This document shows positions 26,556-35,819 of a stretch of DNA of 64,000 bases, one piece after another. The stretch spans positions 30,359 to 94,358 of the forward strand of contig NZ_FNJM01000011.1 in NCBI RefSeq assembly GCF_900104115.1. The letters run 5' to 3'. Numbering within the stretch: position 1 is the stretch's first letter; every line of letters begins with the position of its first letter. A program made the translations under genes and the position numbers. The notes below the pieces were generated by a model, which searched no databases, was not told where the DNA came from, and was given only the letters and a program-made list of their open reading frames with translations. The DNA comes from Clostridium gasigenes (GTDB lineage Bacteria > Bacillota > Clostridia > Clostridiales > Clostridiaceae).

Positions 26556-26960
26556 TAAAAAGAAGTTTTGGAGTGGTGTTTTATCTCTTAGTTTAGTTCT
26601 TATGAGTATAGTGATTTTATTTTTAAAGCCAAAAAGCTTTGATTTAAAAGGATTTTTTATAACGCTATTTCTCCTTTTAATCGGGATAAGTGACATTTCT
26701 AGAAGCATTAACCTTAAAGATACAAAAAAAGATGAACAAGAAGATGATGAAAGAAAGTATTTAATAGAACTAAAAGCCTCTTCATCAGCATTTACAATTA
26801 GCCAGTATTTATTATATATTCTTTTTTTATAGGTTGCTTTAGTTGGTATATAACCAAAATAGAGGCTGTATTATATGTAATTATTCCAATTGGGTGTATG
26901 ACGGGGATTAATGTTATTATAGTTAGTATTACATATTTCTATCAACAAAAAAGAAATTAG
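26530..26960 (+). pseudogene. Small membrane protein partner of the XRE regulator, frameshifted at a T-run
   Basis: The frame from ATG 26530 gives two membrane segments and stops at 26832 directly after a run of seven Ts. One more T would let it read on in the next frame through 'IGCFSWYITKIEAVLYVIIP' and a further membrane segment to a stop at 26960. The intact product would be about 143 residues with four membrane segments, a typical companion of short XRE regulators. The ribosome site GAGGG lies nine bases before ATG 26530. This is either a true inactivating or phase-variable frameshift or a homopolymer sequencing error. Confidence 0.7.
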
Positions 26961-26982
26961 TAATTAAGAAAGGATGAATAAT

Positions 26983-27285
26983 ATGGATTGGTATTGTGCA
27001 GTTTGGAATAGTGATAAAGTTAGTAATGAAATGGGAGCACAATTTTTATATGAAAAGATATGTGAAGGGGAGTCGCCTCTAGTAGAAGATATAGATAGAA
27101 TTGATGAGTTTTATGATGAGCTAATATTAAAAAATCAAAAGATTAATGCAAGTAAAGGTAAAGGTTTTGTAGTAATAGGATGTGATTCAGATAATGCAGA
27201 AATTTTTTATGAGCTAGTTCAAGTATTAGCAAAAAAGCATGGATTATCATTTTATGAACCGCAAAATATGACTTATGTATTTTAA
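26983..27285 (+). CDS. Small acidic protein resembling immunity-type families
   Basis: The 100-residue protein starts at ATG 26983, eight bases after AAAGGA (26969-26974). The pattern 'MDWYCAVWNSD' at the start, a charged helix in the middle and 'KKHGLSFYEPQ' near the end recalls small cytosolic proteins found as immunity proteins of polymorphic toxins. No toxin gene is adjacent. I do not recognise a characterised relative, so the function remains open. Confidence 0.6.
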   Translation: MDWYCAVWNSDKVSNEMGAQFLYEKICEGESPLVEDIDRIDEFYDELILKNQKINASKGKGFVVIGCDSDNAEIFYELVQVLAKKHGLSFYEPQNMTYVF

Positions 27286-27301
27286 AATTAAAGATATGAG
27301 T

Positions 27302-27343
27302 AGGGTATCTATTAGTGATGGTAAAATCATTAATAGATACCCT
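27302..27343. terminator. Bidirectional terminator between convergent units
   Basis: AGGGTATCTATTA at 27302-27314 pairs with TAATAGATACCCT ending about 27343, with TTTC following. It lies between the small plus-strand gene and the minus-strand ABC genes. Confidence 0.7.
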
Positions 27344-27383
27344 TTCTTAATGTCTAAATATAGAATTGCTGAGGAAATAGCAA

Positions 27384-28175
27384 TTAACTACCGGTACTTT
27401 CATATTTACTAATACCTATAACCCATATTCTATAAGCGATTATAAAAGATACTATTGCAATAATACAAGTTAACAATATTCCTTTTATAAAGCCTTCTCT
27501 TCCTAAGAAATATGCTGCAGGATAATATCCTGTGAATGCAAATGGAATTAAAAAGGTTATTATAAATCTTATAGCAGTAGGATATATAGTAATAGGATAT
27601 TTAACAAAACTACTTAATTGATAAGCCATAAACATGTAGCTTTGTGCAAACTTAACCCAAAAAGCTAAGGATGTAACTGCAAGCTTTATAGCTGTATATA
27701 TTAGTGTTGCAAATAAAATTACAATTATTAGTATAAGTAATTTACTTATACTTACTTCAATTCCAAGTTTAATCCAAGATACTATAAGAAGGGTAGTGCC
27801 TATAATTATTTCACCAAAGCCATCTGGCTGAAATTTTTCTGAAATAACTTGAAACAACGGATTAAGCGGTCTAACTAAATATTTATCAAATTCCCCTTGA
27901 ACTATTGTTTTCCAACTAAATATCCACAAATAGTCTGTAAAAACATGGTCTATTCCTCTAGGAATTTGTGCAAATCCATATATAAATAATATTTCGTAGA
28001 AACTCCATCCTTGAAGACTTGGAATAGAATTAAATATTAATTGAATAAAAATTACCCCAACAAATTGTACTAACACAAAACCTACTAATCCTAAAATAAA
28101 ATCTGCTCTATATTCAATTAAGGTTTTAATATATTGTTGTAGAAATTTTAAATATAATTTCATATATCTCTTCAT
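27384..28175 (-). CDS. ABC-2 type permease, subunit 2
   Basis: The 263-residue protein has six predicted membrane segments and the pattern of the ABC2_membrane_6 (DUF990-like) family: 'IFNSIPSLQGWSFYEILFIYG' after two membrane segments and 'GEFDKYLVRPLNPLFQVISE' in the cytoplasmic loop. It forms a heterodimeric pore with the product of the neighbouring gene. The family is linked to export of toxic compounds, but the substrate here is unknown. The gene is last in the minus-strand three-gene operon and has AGGAGG upstream, four bases after the previous gene. Confidence 0.88.
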   Translation of the reverse strand: MKRYMKLYLKFLQQYIKTLIEYRADFILGLVGFVLVQFVGVIFIQLIFNSIPSLQGWSFYEILFIYGFAQIPRGIDHVFTDYLWIFSWKTIVQGEFDKYLVRPLNPLFQVISEKFQPDGFGEIIIGTTLLIVSWIKLGIEVSISKLLILIIVILFATLIYTAIKLAVTSLAFWVKFAQSYMFMAYQLSSFVKYPITIYPTAIRFIITFLIPFAFTGYYPAAYFLGREGFIKGILLTCIIAIVSFIIAYRIWVIGISKYESTGS

Positions 28176-28179
28176 ATAT

Positions 28180-28998
28180 TTAACCTCCTAAAATGGTTAA
28201 AGTTTTAATTAACTTTTTCCACATAATTTTTGCTATTGTCATCAATATTACTATCCATATAACTTGAATTAGTAGTGCCTTTAATATTTCAGTATTATTT
28301 AATTTTCCAAGGTATATCATAGTAGGGGTGTAAACCATAGAGCTAAAAGGTAAAAATTTAAATATAGGTTGTGCCCATACTGGGAAAAAAGCAATTGGTA
28401 TCATAATTCCAGATAAAAGTTGAACTATAGCTTGTGTTATTTGAGTTAAACCCCACATATTAGTTATTTTAAAAGATAATAATCCGAAAATATAACTAAA
28501 ATAAAAATTAAGAAGTATTCCAAGCGTTATACTAAATAAATATAATAAAATATTTGCTATATTTACATACCCAAAAAAATTATAAAACATAGCTGTTGTA
28601 ACTGCGAATGTACCTATAAATATAAAGATGAAATAGTAAAATACAGTTCCTAGGCTTTGGAAAAACATTCTTTTTTCATAGCTAATTGGTCTAATTAAAT
28701 TAATGGCAATAGAACCATCCTTAACTTCTCTTGCAATATCATAAGAAATATCAACAGCTATTATTAAGCTTGTCAAAAATGAAATAAATACATATATTAT
28801 CATTTCATTAAAGCTAAAACCATGTATAGAAGCACCTTCAGTGCTGCCATATATTGCTTTCCATAAATAATAGGTTACTGCAAGCATTAGTGATTCACCA
28901 AATATAAATATAAGTACATTTGCTTTATAAGATATAAGTCTTTGGAATGTATTAGTGGCAAATGGTAAATAGGGTTTTAAATTTTTAAAGCATTTCAT
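28180..28998 (-). CDS. ABC-2 type permease, subunit 1
   Basis: The 272-residue permease has six membrane segments and the family loop 'REVKDGSIAINLIRPISYEKR'. It is paralogous to the following gene, the usual arrangement in this exporter type, in which two related permeases pair with one ATPase. It starts just four bases after the ATPase gene stop, so the three genes are one operon. Confidence 0.88.
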   Translation of the reverse strand: MKCFKNLKPYLPFATNTFQRLISYKANVLIFIFGESLMLAVTYYLWKAIYGSTEGASIHGFSFNEMIIYVFISFLTSLIIAVDISYDIAREVKDGSIAINLIRPISYEKRMFFQSLGTVFYYFIFIFIGTFAVTTAMFYNFFGYVNIANILLYLFSITLGILLNFYFSYIFGLLSFKITNMWGLTQITQAIVQLLSGIMIPIAFFPVWAQPIFKFLPFSSMVYTPTMIYLGKLNNTEILKALLIQVIWIVILMTIAKIMWKKLIKTLTILGG

Positions 28999-29001
28999 AA
29001 C

Positions 29002-30003
29002 CTACACCCCTCTTCGGTACATCTTTTTAATAATATCCTCAATACTTGTATCCTTAATTGAAAAATCTAAAACAGTAAATTGTTTCATAACCTTGGACAT
29101 AATTTCAGCTACCGTTGTTTTATTTTTATTAAAGGTTATCATAAACTTATTTTCAATGACTTCTATCTTAAATTCATCATCATGTAGTTCAATTTCATTA
29201 GTAAGATTTAAATCCTCTAATTTTATATCTTCTTTAAACTGAATTTCTATAGTTGTTAAATAGCCATAAAGAGTTTTTATATCATTAATTTTACCGTCAT
29301 AAATTTTCTGTCCATTGTCAATAATAATAATTCTGCTACATAACTCCTCTATATCAATTAAATCGTGAGTTGTTAATATAATTGTTGTATTAAACTCATC
29401 ATTAATAAGTTTAATAGCTTTTCTAACCTTTTCTTTTACTACAACATCAAGCCCTATGGTTGGTTCATCAAGATATAAAATTTTTGGATTATGGATTAAT
29501 GCAGCTGCTAAATCAGCTCTCATTCTTTGTCCTAAAGATAATGTTCTAACAGGACTTAAGTAAAAAGGTTCCAAGTCTAAAACCTCATTTAGAAAAGCCA
29601 TTCTTTTTTCAAAATCATCATCACTCACATTGTAAATATCCTTAAGTAATGTAAATGTTTCTGAAATAGGTAGATCCCACCACAACTGAGTTTTTTGACC
29701 AAAGACTACACCTATATTTTTAGCGTTATCTTCTCTTTTTTCATAAGGAATAAGTCCATTAACGGAAACGGTTCCAGAACTGGGAGTAAGAATACCAGTC
29801 ATCATTTTTATTGTTGTAGATTTACCAGCTCCATTAGCACCGATATATCCAACTATCTCTCCTTTTTTAATTTCAAAACTTATATTGTCCACAGCAACTT
29901 TACTAGTATATTCATTAGAAAAAAAAGATTTAATAGCTCCTTTAAATCCAGGAAATTTTTTGTTTGTTTTAAATTCCTTAGTTAAATTCTCAACCTTAAT
30001 CAT
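29002..30003 (-). CDS. ABC exporter ATP-binding protein
   Basis: The 333-residue ATPase of the drug-exporter type has Walker A 'GANGAGKST' (about 57-65), signature 'LSLGQRMR' (about 155-162), Walker B 'ILYLDEPTIGLD' (about 175-186) and an H-loop 'LTTHDLIDIEELC'. A C-terminal extension of about 90 residues is typical of exporters with DUF990-like permeases. It energises the two permeases encoded directly downstream. It is divergent from the collagenase gene, with 228 bases between. Confidence 0.92.
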   Translation of the reverse strand: MIKVENLTKEFKTNKKFPGFKGAIKSFFSNEYTSKVAVDNISFEIKKGEIVGYIGANGAGKSTTIKMMTGILTPSSGTVSVNGLIPYEKREDNAKNIGVVFGQKTQLWWDLPISETFTLLKDIYNVSDDDFEKRMAFLNEVLDLEPFYLSPVRTLSLGQRMRADLAAALIHNPKILYLDEPTIGLDVVVKEKVRKAIKLINDEFNTTIILTTHDLIDIEELCSRIIIIDNGQKIYDGKINDIKTLYGYLTTIEIQFKEDIKLEDLNLTNEIELHDDEFKIEVIENKFMITFNKNKTTVAEIMSKVMKQFTVLDFSIKDTSIEDIIKKMYRRGV

Positions 30004-30231
30004 AAATTCACCCCTTTTATAGTTAAATATAAAATATTCACTTTAAATTATAACTTTAATTGAGAAAATTTTCAAATAAATATATAAACTTAAAGTAAAA
30101 TAATAAAATTTAATCAAAATGTTAATATGGCTATATTTTTATTAAATATTGTTTACAAAATTCGCAAATAGATGTAAAATAATAGATGATATTGAATAAT
30201 TATATAAAAATATTAACATTTAGGAGGAAAA

Positions 30232-33200
30232 ATGAATAAAAGAATAAGGGGAGTAGCAAGCTTTTTAGCTGTTACAATAATTAGTACTACTTTATCTACT
30301 CAAAGGGTGTTTGCTTTAGACAAAAATTTGGAAGCTAAACAAAGTAATAGCTCTTATGAACAAGAAGATAAACAAATTGGGGGACAAGTTAAGGAAAATA
30401 TAGAGGAGGTAAAACATGCAAATAGTGAAGCTGAGGTTAGAAGTGTAAAGCCTAAGATACCAGATGATATAAATGTAATAGTCGCTAATAAAAAGTCAAA
30501 TGAAGTATATTCTATGAAGGATTTAAACGCTTTATCTTATGAAGGATTGGTTGAAAAAATTTCCGTTATTCCTTGGAATAATATAACTGATTTATTTGAG
30601 TACAATGAAGATGCTGTAGAATTTTATAGTGATACAAATCGTATGGAGTATTTATTAAATGATTTAAGTAGAAGAGGGAAAGAGTTTACCCCAGAGGATG
30701 ACTTGGGAATACCTACTTTAATAGAAGTTATAAGAGCTGGATACTATTTAGCATATTATAATAATGGAATACCAGAGCTAAAAAGTAAAGAAGGCCATGA
30801 AAAATGTATTCCATCTATATTAGCAATTCAAAGTAATCCAAATTTCAAGTTTGGTACAGACGCACAGGATAATATTTTAAGTACATTAGGAGTATTAATA
30901 AATAATACAACATCAAATGCAGATATTGTTAATAATTTTGTGCCAATTTTAAACCAATATAAAGAAAATTTTGATGCATTTATAAAAGATCCACTTAAAG
31001 GAAAAGCTATATATAATATAATTACAGGGGTACAATATAGCATAACTGTATATGGGTATGAAAATAGTAATGACTATAGTAAATCTTCTTGGTCCGGAAA
31101 AATAGATGGCTTTATAAATTTTATATCTTATTTAGCTTTGAAAGGGGAGTTAACAGAAGATAATGCCTGGCTAATAAATAATGGATTGTATTCTATAGCT
31201 AAACTTAGTCCAGTTCACAGCAATCCAAAGGAAGGAGTAAGGGTTTTAACTAGGTGTATGGAAATATACCCTTATTTAAGTGAACAATATCTTCAAGTTG
31301 TATCTTCAATAGCAGATAATTATAATTCTACTGATGATACAGGAAAAAAAATTGATTATGATAAAGTAAAAGCTGAAGCTAGAGAAAAATATTTGTCTAA
31401 AACTTATAAGTTTGATGATGGACAAGTAGTGATAAAGGCTGGAGATAAAGTTACTGAAGAAAAAATAAATAGTGTATATTGGGCATCTAAAGAGGTTCAA
31501 GCACAATTTTTTAGAGTTTTAGGTACTGATAAAGCTTTAGAGAATGGAAATAAAGATGATGTATTAACTATAGTAATATATAATAGCCCTAAAGAATACA
31601 AGCTTAATAGATTAATAAATGGGTTAGATGTTGAAAATGGTGGTATGTATATAGAAGGAGATGGAACATTTTATACTTATGAAAGGACTTCTGATGAGAG
31701 CATATATACTTTAGAAGAGTTATTTAGACATGAATTTACTCATTATCTACAAGGTAGATATTTAGTTCCTGGTATGTGGGGATCAGGCGGGATTTATGAA
31801 GGAAATAGACTTACTTGGCTTGAAGAAGGTGGTGCAGAACTTTTTGCTGGGGCTACTAGAACCGAAAATATAATGCCTAGAAAGTCAGTAGTAAGTAATA
31901 TAGTTCGTACAGAAAAATCAGATAGATATACTGTAGATAAGACAATGCATTCAAAATATGGAAGCTTTGATTTTTATCATTATAGCTTTGCATTACAAAG
32001 CTATATGTATAATAAAGATTTAGGGAAACTAAATGCTATTTTTGAAGCTGTTAAGGCTAATAATATAGCTAAATATGATGAATTAATAAAAAATTATAGT
32101 AGTAACTCTAATTTAGAAGAATCTTATCAAAACTATATGGATAGTTTAATTAAAGACTATGATAAGCTATCTACACCTTTAGTATCAGCTGATTACGCTA
32201 TTAAACATAAAACTAAAAATTCTAAAGAAATTTATGATGATATAACTAATTCTGCAAGAATTACAAATGTTAAAACAGAAAATAAAAAATCGCAATTTTT
32301 TGATAGCTTTGTTTTAAGAGGTACTTATGATGCAGGAAAATCAGAAGGCAAAGAAAATGATTATAATAAAATGAATAAGAATCTTAATGAAATATTAAAT
32401 ACACTAGATGGATATTCATGGTCAGGATATAAGACTGTTACAGCTTATATGGTTAATTATAATGTTGATAGAAATAGTAATGTTACTTGGGAGTTAGTGT
32501 TTAATGGAATATTAAAAGAGGGAGTAACAGAAGAACCATCTGAAAAACCTGTGGTAAATATAAGTGTACCAGATAAGGTATATAAGAATAAAGAAATTAA
32601 ATTTACTAGTAATGTAACTATGGATAATAATAATAAGATTATTGAGTATTTATGGGATTTTGGTGATGGAAATACTAGTAATGAAGCTAATCCAAGTCAT
32701 AAATATGAAAAGATAGGTGATTATACAGTAACTTTAAAGGTTAAGGATAATGAAGGGCTTTCAGCTAATAAATCAATTAAAATAAAAGTTGAGAATATGT
32801 CAGTAATAAAACCTAAAACTTTAAATGAAGTTGAAGTTAATGATTCTATTGAAAAGGCTAATGGACCTATATTAAATGATACTTTAGTTAAAGGTAATAT
32901 GGAAAATGGAGATAGCGATACTTTCTATTTTGATGTATTATCAGATTCAGAGTTAGATATAAATGTGCAAAAAGCAGGAGAGGCTAATATTACTTGGGTA
33001 TTATACGATAGTTCCGATGCAGAGAACTATATAGCATATGCAAATGAAAGGGAAGAAAATAATTATAAGGGTACTTATAAAGCTACTAAGGGCAGATATT
33101 ATATAGTTGTTTATGGATTTTCACAAGTTAAAGAAGAATATACATTAAGTATTGATGGTAATATAGGTGGAGGGAAAATTGAAGAAATTGATAATAATGT

Positions 33201-33549
33201 TATAATGGAAAAGGAGAATAATAATGATTTTGATACTGCAACTACTATTCATATTAATGATAGTGTAGTTAAGGGCGGCTTTTCTCAAGAGGATAACATA
33301 GATATGTATAGTTTTAAAGTTTCAGAAGAAGGAACTGTAGATATATCGTTAACACCGGATAGTGAAGGCTTGGGTGTGGCTTGGACTTTGCATTCTGAAA
33401 AGAACTTTAATAAATATATAGCATATCCTCATAGAGAAGGAAAAAAATTATGTAATACAATGAATTTAAAGCCTGGTAAATACTATTTAAATGTATACAG
33501 TTATGAAGGCCAAGGCAATTATACAATAGAAAATCATTTTAGTAATTAA
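30232..33549 (+). CDS. colA: Secreted collagenase (M9 metallopeptidase, ColA-like)
   Basis: The 1105-residue protein has essentially the same length as the C. perfringens kappa toxin. A signal peptide (about 1-29, 'TTLSTQRVFA') leads into the activator domain (about 85-370) and the peptidase domain, with zinc ligands H500 and H504 in 'RHEFTHYLQGRY' and the distal glutamate in 'WLEEGGAELFAG'. One PKD domain follows (about 775-865; 'YLWDFGDGNTSNEANPSH'), then two collagen-binding (PPC-type) domains (about 875-985 and 995-1100). It degrades native collagen outside the cell. A VirR-type box was not seen upstream. A hairpin follows the stop. Confidence 0.95.
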   Translation: MNKRIRGVASFLAVTIISTTLSTQRVFALDKNLEAKQSNSSYEQEDKQIGGQVKENIEEVKHANSEAEVRSVKPKIPDDINVIVANKKSNEVYSMKDLNALSYEGLVEKISVIPWNNITDLFEYNEDAVEFYSDTNRMEYLLNDLSRRGKEFTPEDDLGIPTLIEVIRAGYYLAYYNNGIPELKSKEGHEKCIPSILAIQSNPNFKFGTDAQDNILSTLGVLINNTTSNADIVNNFVPILNQYKENFDAFIKDPLKGKAIYNIITGVQYSITVYGYENSNDYSKSSWSGKIDGFINFISYLALKGELTEDNAWLINNGLYSIAKLSPVHSNPKEGVRVLTRCMEIYPYLSEQYLQVVSSIADNYNSTDDTGKKIDYDKVKAEAREKYLSKTYKFDDGQVVIKAGDKVTEEKINSVYWASKEVQAQFFRVLGTDKALENGNKDDVLTIVIYNSPKEYKLNRLINGLDVENGGMYIEGDGTFYTYERTSDESIYTLEELFRHEFTHYLQGRYLVPGMWGSGGIYEGNRLTWLEEGGAELFAGATRTENIMPRKSVVSNIVRTEKSDRYTVDKTMHSKYGSFDFYHYSFALQSYMYNKDLGKLNAIFEAVKANNIAKYDELIKNYSSNSNLEESYQNYMDSLIKDYDKLSTPLVSADYAIKHKTKNSKEIYDDITNSARITNVKTENKKSQFFDSFVLRGTYDAGKSEGKENDYNKMNKNLNEILNTLDGYSWSGYKTVTAYMVNYNVDRNSNVTWELVFNGILKEGVTEEPSEKPVVNISVPDKVYKNKEIKFTSNVTMDNNNKIIEYLWDFGDGNTSNEANPSHKYEKIGDYTVTLKVKDNEGLSANKSIKIKVENMSVIKPKTLNEVEVNDSIEKANGPILNDTLVKGNMENGDSDTFYFDVLSDSELDINVQKAGEANITWVLYDSSDAENYIAYANEREENNYKGTYKATKGRYYIVVYGFSQVKEEYTLSIDGNIGGGKIEEIDNNVIMEKENNNDFDTATTIHINDSVVKGGFSQEDNIDMYSFKVSEEGTVDISLTPDSEGLGVAWTLHSEKNFNKYIAYPHREGKKLCNTMNLKPGKYYLNVYSYEGQGNYTIENHFSN

Positions 33550-33553
33550 TATT

Positions 33554-33588
33554 AAGGCTGTTCATAATAATTATGTATGAGCAGCCTT
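33554..33588 (+). terminator. Hairpin after colA
   Basis: AAGGCTGTTCAT pairs with ATGAGCAGCCTT (33577-33588) with one G-U. There is no clear T-run after it, so termination may be weak. Confidence 0.5.
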
Positions 33589-33646
33589 GAATATACACAA
33601 GGTGGTTGTATTAGAAATAGACTGTGAGAAGAAGGGGTGAATTTAT

Positions 33647-34600
33647 TTGATTCGTATTATAGCTATTACAAATGATTTAAAACCAATTTATGATTTGCCT
33701 TTAGAGGATTTAGCAAAGGAAAATATTTTGTGGTATTGGATGGATTTTAATGACCCTAGTGAAGAAGAAAAATCATTGCTTGAGAAACATTTTCATTTTC
33801 ATCATCTGGCCATAGAAGATTGTATTTACTCATTAAATGCACCTAAGTTAGATTATTATGATAGTTATAATTTTTTTATATTTAATACTTTAAATAAAAA
33901 TAATTTAAACCCAATAGAAGTTTCTCTTTTTGTAGCAAATAATTACATAGTGTCCTATCATACTACTCAATTAAAAGAATTAGATGAAGCTTGGGAATTA
34001 GCAAAAATAAATGAAAGAAGTTGGGAAAAAGGACCTTCTTATATTGTACATCAAATATTAGACAATATAGTTGATTACTTTTTTCCTACTATTTATAAAA
34101 TTGAAGAGAGATTAGATGAAATCGAAAGTAATGTTAAAAGAAAGCCAATTCATGATTTAATGAATGAAATTTTTAGTATAAGAAGCGATTTATTAAAGTT
34201 AAGAAGAACAATAAATTCTATGCGTGATTTAGTGTATAGAATATTAAATTCTAATAGACTGGAAGGATTTCCTGATCACAAATTATATTTTTCTGATATT
34301 TATGATCACTTAGTTAAACTTTCGGATATGGTAGATTCTAATAGGGAAATAACATCTGATATGCGTGATAATTATTTATCTATAAATTCAATTCGTATGA
34401 ATAAACATACCATGGTTCTAACTGTTATAACAACTATATTTATACCTCTAACATTTATAGTAGGGGTTTACGGTATGAATTTTCAAAATATGCCTGAACT
34501 TAGCTCAAAGTATGGTTATTTTGTAGTTTTATTAATTATGGCTAGTATTTCAATAACTATGTTTTTATGGTTTAAACGTAAAGGGTGGTTTGATGTATAA
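33647..34600 (+). CDS. corA: CorA-family magnesium/divalent cation transporter
   Basis: The 317-residue protein has a large cytosolic N-terminal alpha/beta domain, a long stalk helix (about 205-255) and two C-terminal membrane helices joined by the signature 'YGMNF' (about 278-282), which forms the ion entrance of the pentamer. It imports magnesium or related ions. The start is TTG 33647, with GAAGGGG (33631-33637) nine bases upstream. A terminator lies at 34678. Confidence 0.93.
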   Translation: MIRIIAITNDLKPIYDLPLEDLAKENILWYWMDFNDPSEEEKSLLEKHFHFHHLAIEDCIYSLNAPKLDYYDSYNFFIFNTLNKNNLNPIEVSLFVANNYIVSYHTTQLKELDEAWELAKINERSWEKGPSYIVHQILDNIVDYFFPTIYKIEERLDEIESNVKRKPIHDLMNEIFSIRSDLLKLRRTINSMRDLVYRILNSNRLEGFPDHKLYFSDIYDHLVKLSDMVDSNREITSDMRDNYLSINSIRMNKHTMVLTVITTIFIPLTFIVGVYGMNFQNMPELSSKYGYFVVLLIMASISITMFLWFKRKGWFDV

Positions 34601-34677
34601 GTGAGCTTTTTAAAAAATAGCAAGTCAATATGATGGTATATTTGGATCCATGATGGGACTAATTAAACTACATATAA

Positions 34678-34709
34678 CACCATAAAATTAATTTTTATGG
34701 TGCTTTTTT
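34678..34709 (+). terminator. Terminator of corA
   Basis: CACCATAAAA (34678-34687) pairs with TTTTATGGTG (34693-34702), followed by C and six Ts. Confidence 0.85.
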
Positions 34710-34784
34710 CACGCTTTTTTAGAAAAAAGATATAAAGAATATTTTAAAAATAATTAAAGATGAGAAGGTATAATAAATAAAAGC

Positions 34785-34837
34785 TTGACAAAGAGAATGA
34801 TTATCAGTAGAATAATAAATGAAATTGATTATCAATT
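34785..34837 (+). promoter_or_regulatory. Fur-regulated promoter of the siderophore uptake operon
   Basis: TTGACA (34785-34790) and TAGAAT (34808-34813) are separated by the ideal 17 bases. The spacer holds GAGAATGATTATC (around 34793-34805), a good Fur-box match. A second box-like stretch, GAAATTGATTATCAATT, is at 34821-34837. Iron-loaded Fur bound here would block polymerase, so the operon should be induced by iron starvation. Confidence 0.75.
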
Positions 34838-34865
34838 AACAATAGTTTTCGAAAGTTGGATAAAA

Positions 34866-35819
34866 ATGAAAAAGCGATATTTATCAATAATATTAATATT
34901 ACTGTCGTTAATATCCTTATTTGTAGGAGTTAAGGATATAAGAGCAGTAGACATACTTAGTTTAAATCAAGAAAAAATGGATATATTATTCATAAGTAGA
35001 TTACCAAGATTAATAAGTATATTAGTTGCAGGAATAGGAATGAGTATATGCGGGCTTATAATGCAACAAATAAGTATGAATAAATTTGTATCCCCAACAA
35101 CAGGAGGTACAATAGATTCTGCACAACTTGGACTGGTTTTTGCAATGCTAATTATGCCTAGTGTGGGCATGGTAGGGAAAATGGTAACTTCTTTTATATT
35201 TGCATTAGTTGGAACATTTATATTTATGAAAGTGTTAAAAAAATTAAAATTTAAAAATGTAGTGTTTGTTCCATTGGTAGGTATAATGTTTGGAAATATT
35301 ATAGGGTCTGTTACAACGTTCATAGGGTATAAATATAATCTTATGCAAGATCTTACAGCTTGGATGCAAGGTAATTTCTCTATGATACTTAAAGGGAATT
35401 ATGAAATGCTATATATAACAATTCCGCTTATTATACTTGCTTATATGTATGCAAGCAAATTTACTATTGCGGGAATGGGAGAAGATTTTGCCACAAATTT
35501 AGGTATAGATTATAATAAAACAATTAATTTAGGATTAATTATTATATCGATAGTAACAGTTAGTATTGTTATAACGGTTGGAAATATACCTTTTATAGGA
35601 CTTATAGTTCCTAATATAGTTGCAATTTATAAGGGGGACAATTTAAAGGATACTATATGGCACACAGGATTATTTGGAGGGATATTTGTACTAGTATGTG
35701 ATATATTCTCAAGAATTATAATATATCCTTATGAAATTCCAATAGGTCTTACAGTGGGGGTTATAGGAAGTATAATTTTCCTTTATATGATATTAAGGAG
35801 GAATAGATATGAAAGCTAG
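34866..35819 (+). CDS. yclN: Siderophore ABC transporter permease (YclN-like)
   Basis: About 317 residues, with many membrane segments and the FecCD/BtuC permease pattern ('LPRLISILVAGIGMSICGLIM', 'NKFVSPTTGGT', 'GNIPFIGLIVPNIVA'). The start is ATG 34866: an upstream in-frame TTG is part of the promoter -35 and cannot be the start. The ribosome site is weak (TTGGA). The gene overlaps the next permease by 11 bases, which indicates coupling. The gene set and order match B. subtilis yclNOPQ, which imports petrobactin-type siderophores; the actual siderophore here is not known. Confidence 0.88.
   Translation: MKKRYLSIILILLSLISLFVGVKDIRAVDILSLNQEKMDILFISRLPRLISILVAGIGMSICGLIMQQISMNKFVSPTTGGTIDSAQLGLVFAMLIMPSVGMVGKMVTSFIFALVGTFIFMKVLKKLKFKNVVFVPLVGIMFGNIIGSVTTFIGYKYNLMQDLTAWMQGNFSMILKGNYEMLYITIPLIILAYMYASKFTIAGMGEDFATNLGIDYNKTINLGLIIISIVTVSIVITVGNIPFIGLIVPNIVAIYKGDNLKDTIWHTGLFGGIFVLVCDIFSRIIIYPYEIPIGLTVGVIGSIIFLYMILRRNRYES

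Noticed and set aside
30004..30231. VirR box or VR-RNA-type control sequence upstream of colA
   Set aside because: I looked for a CCCAGTT-type direct repeat and saw none; only AT-rich sequence is present.
34785..34865. Longer N-terminus for the first siderophore permease
   Set aside because: The TTG start would be the -35 element itself and the extension crosses the promoter and Fur boxes; ATG 34866 gives a normal permease start.
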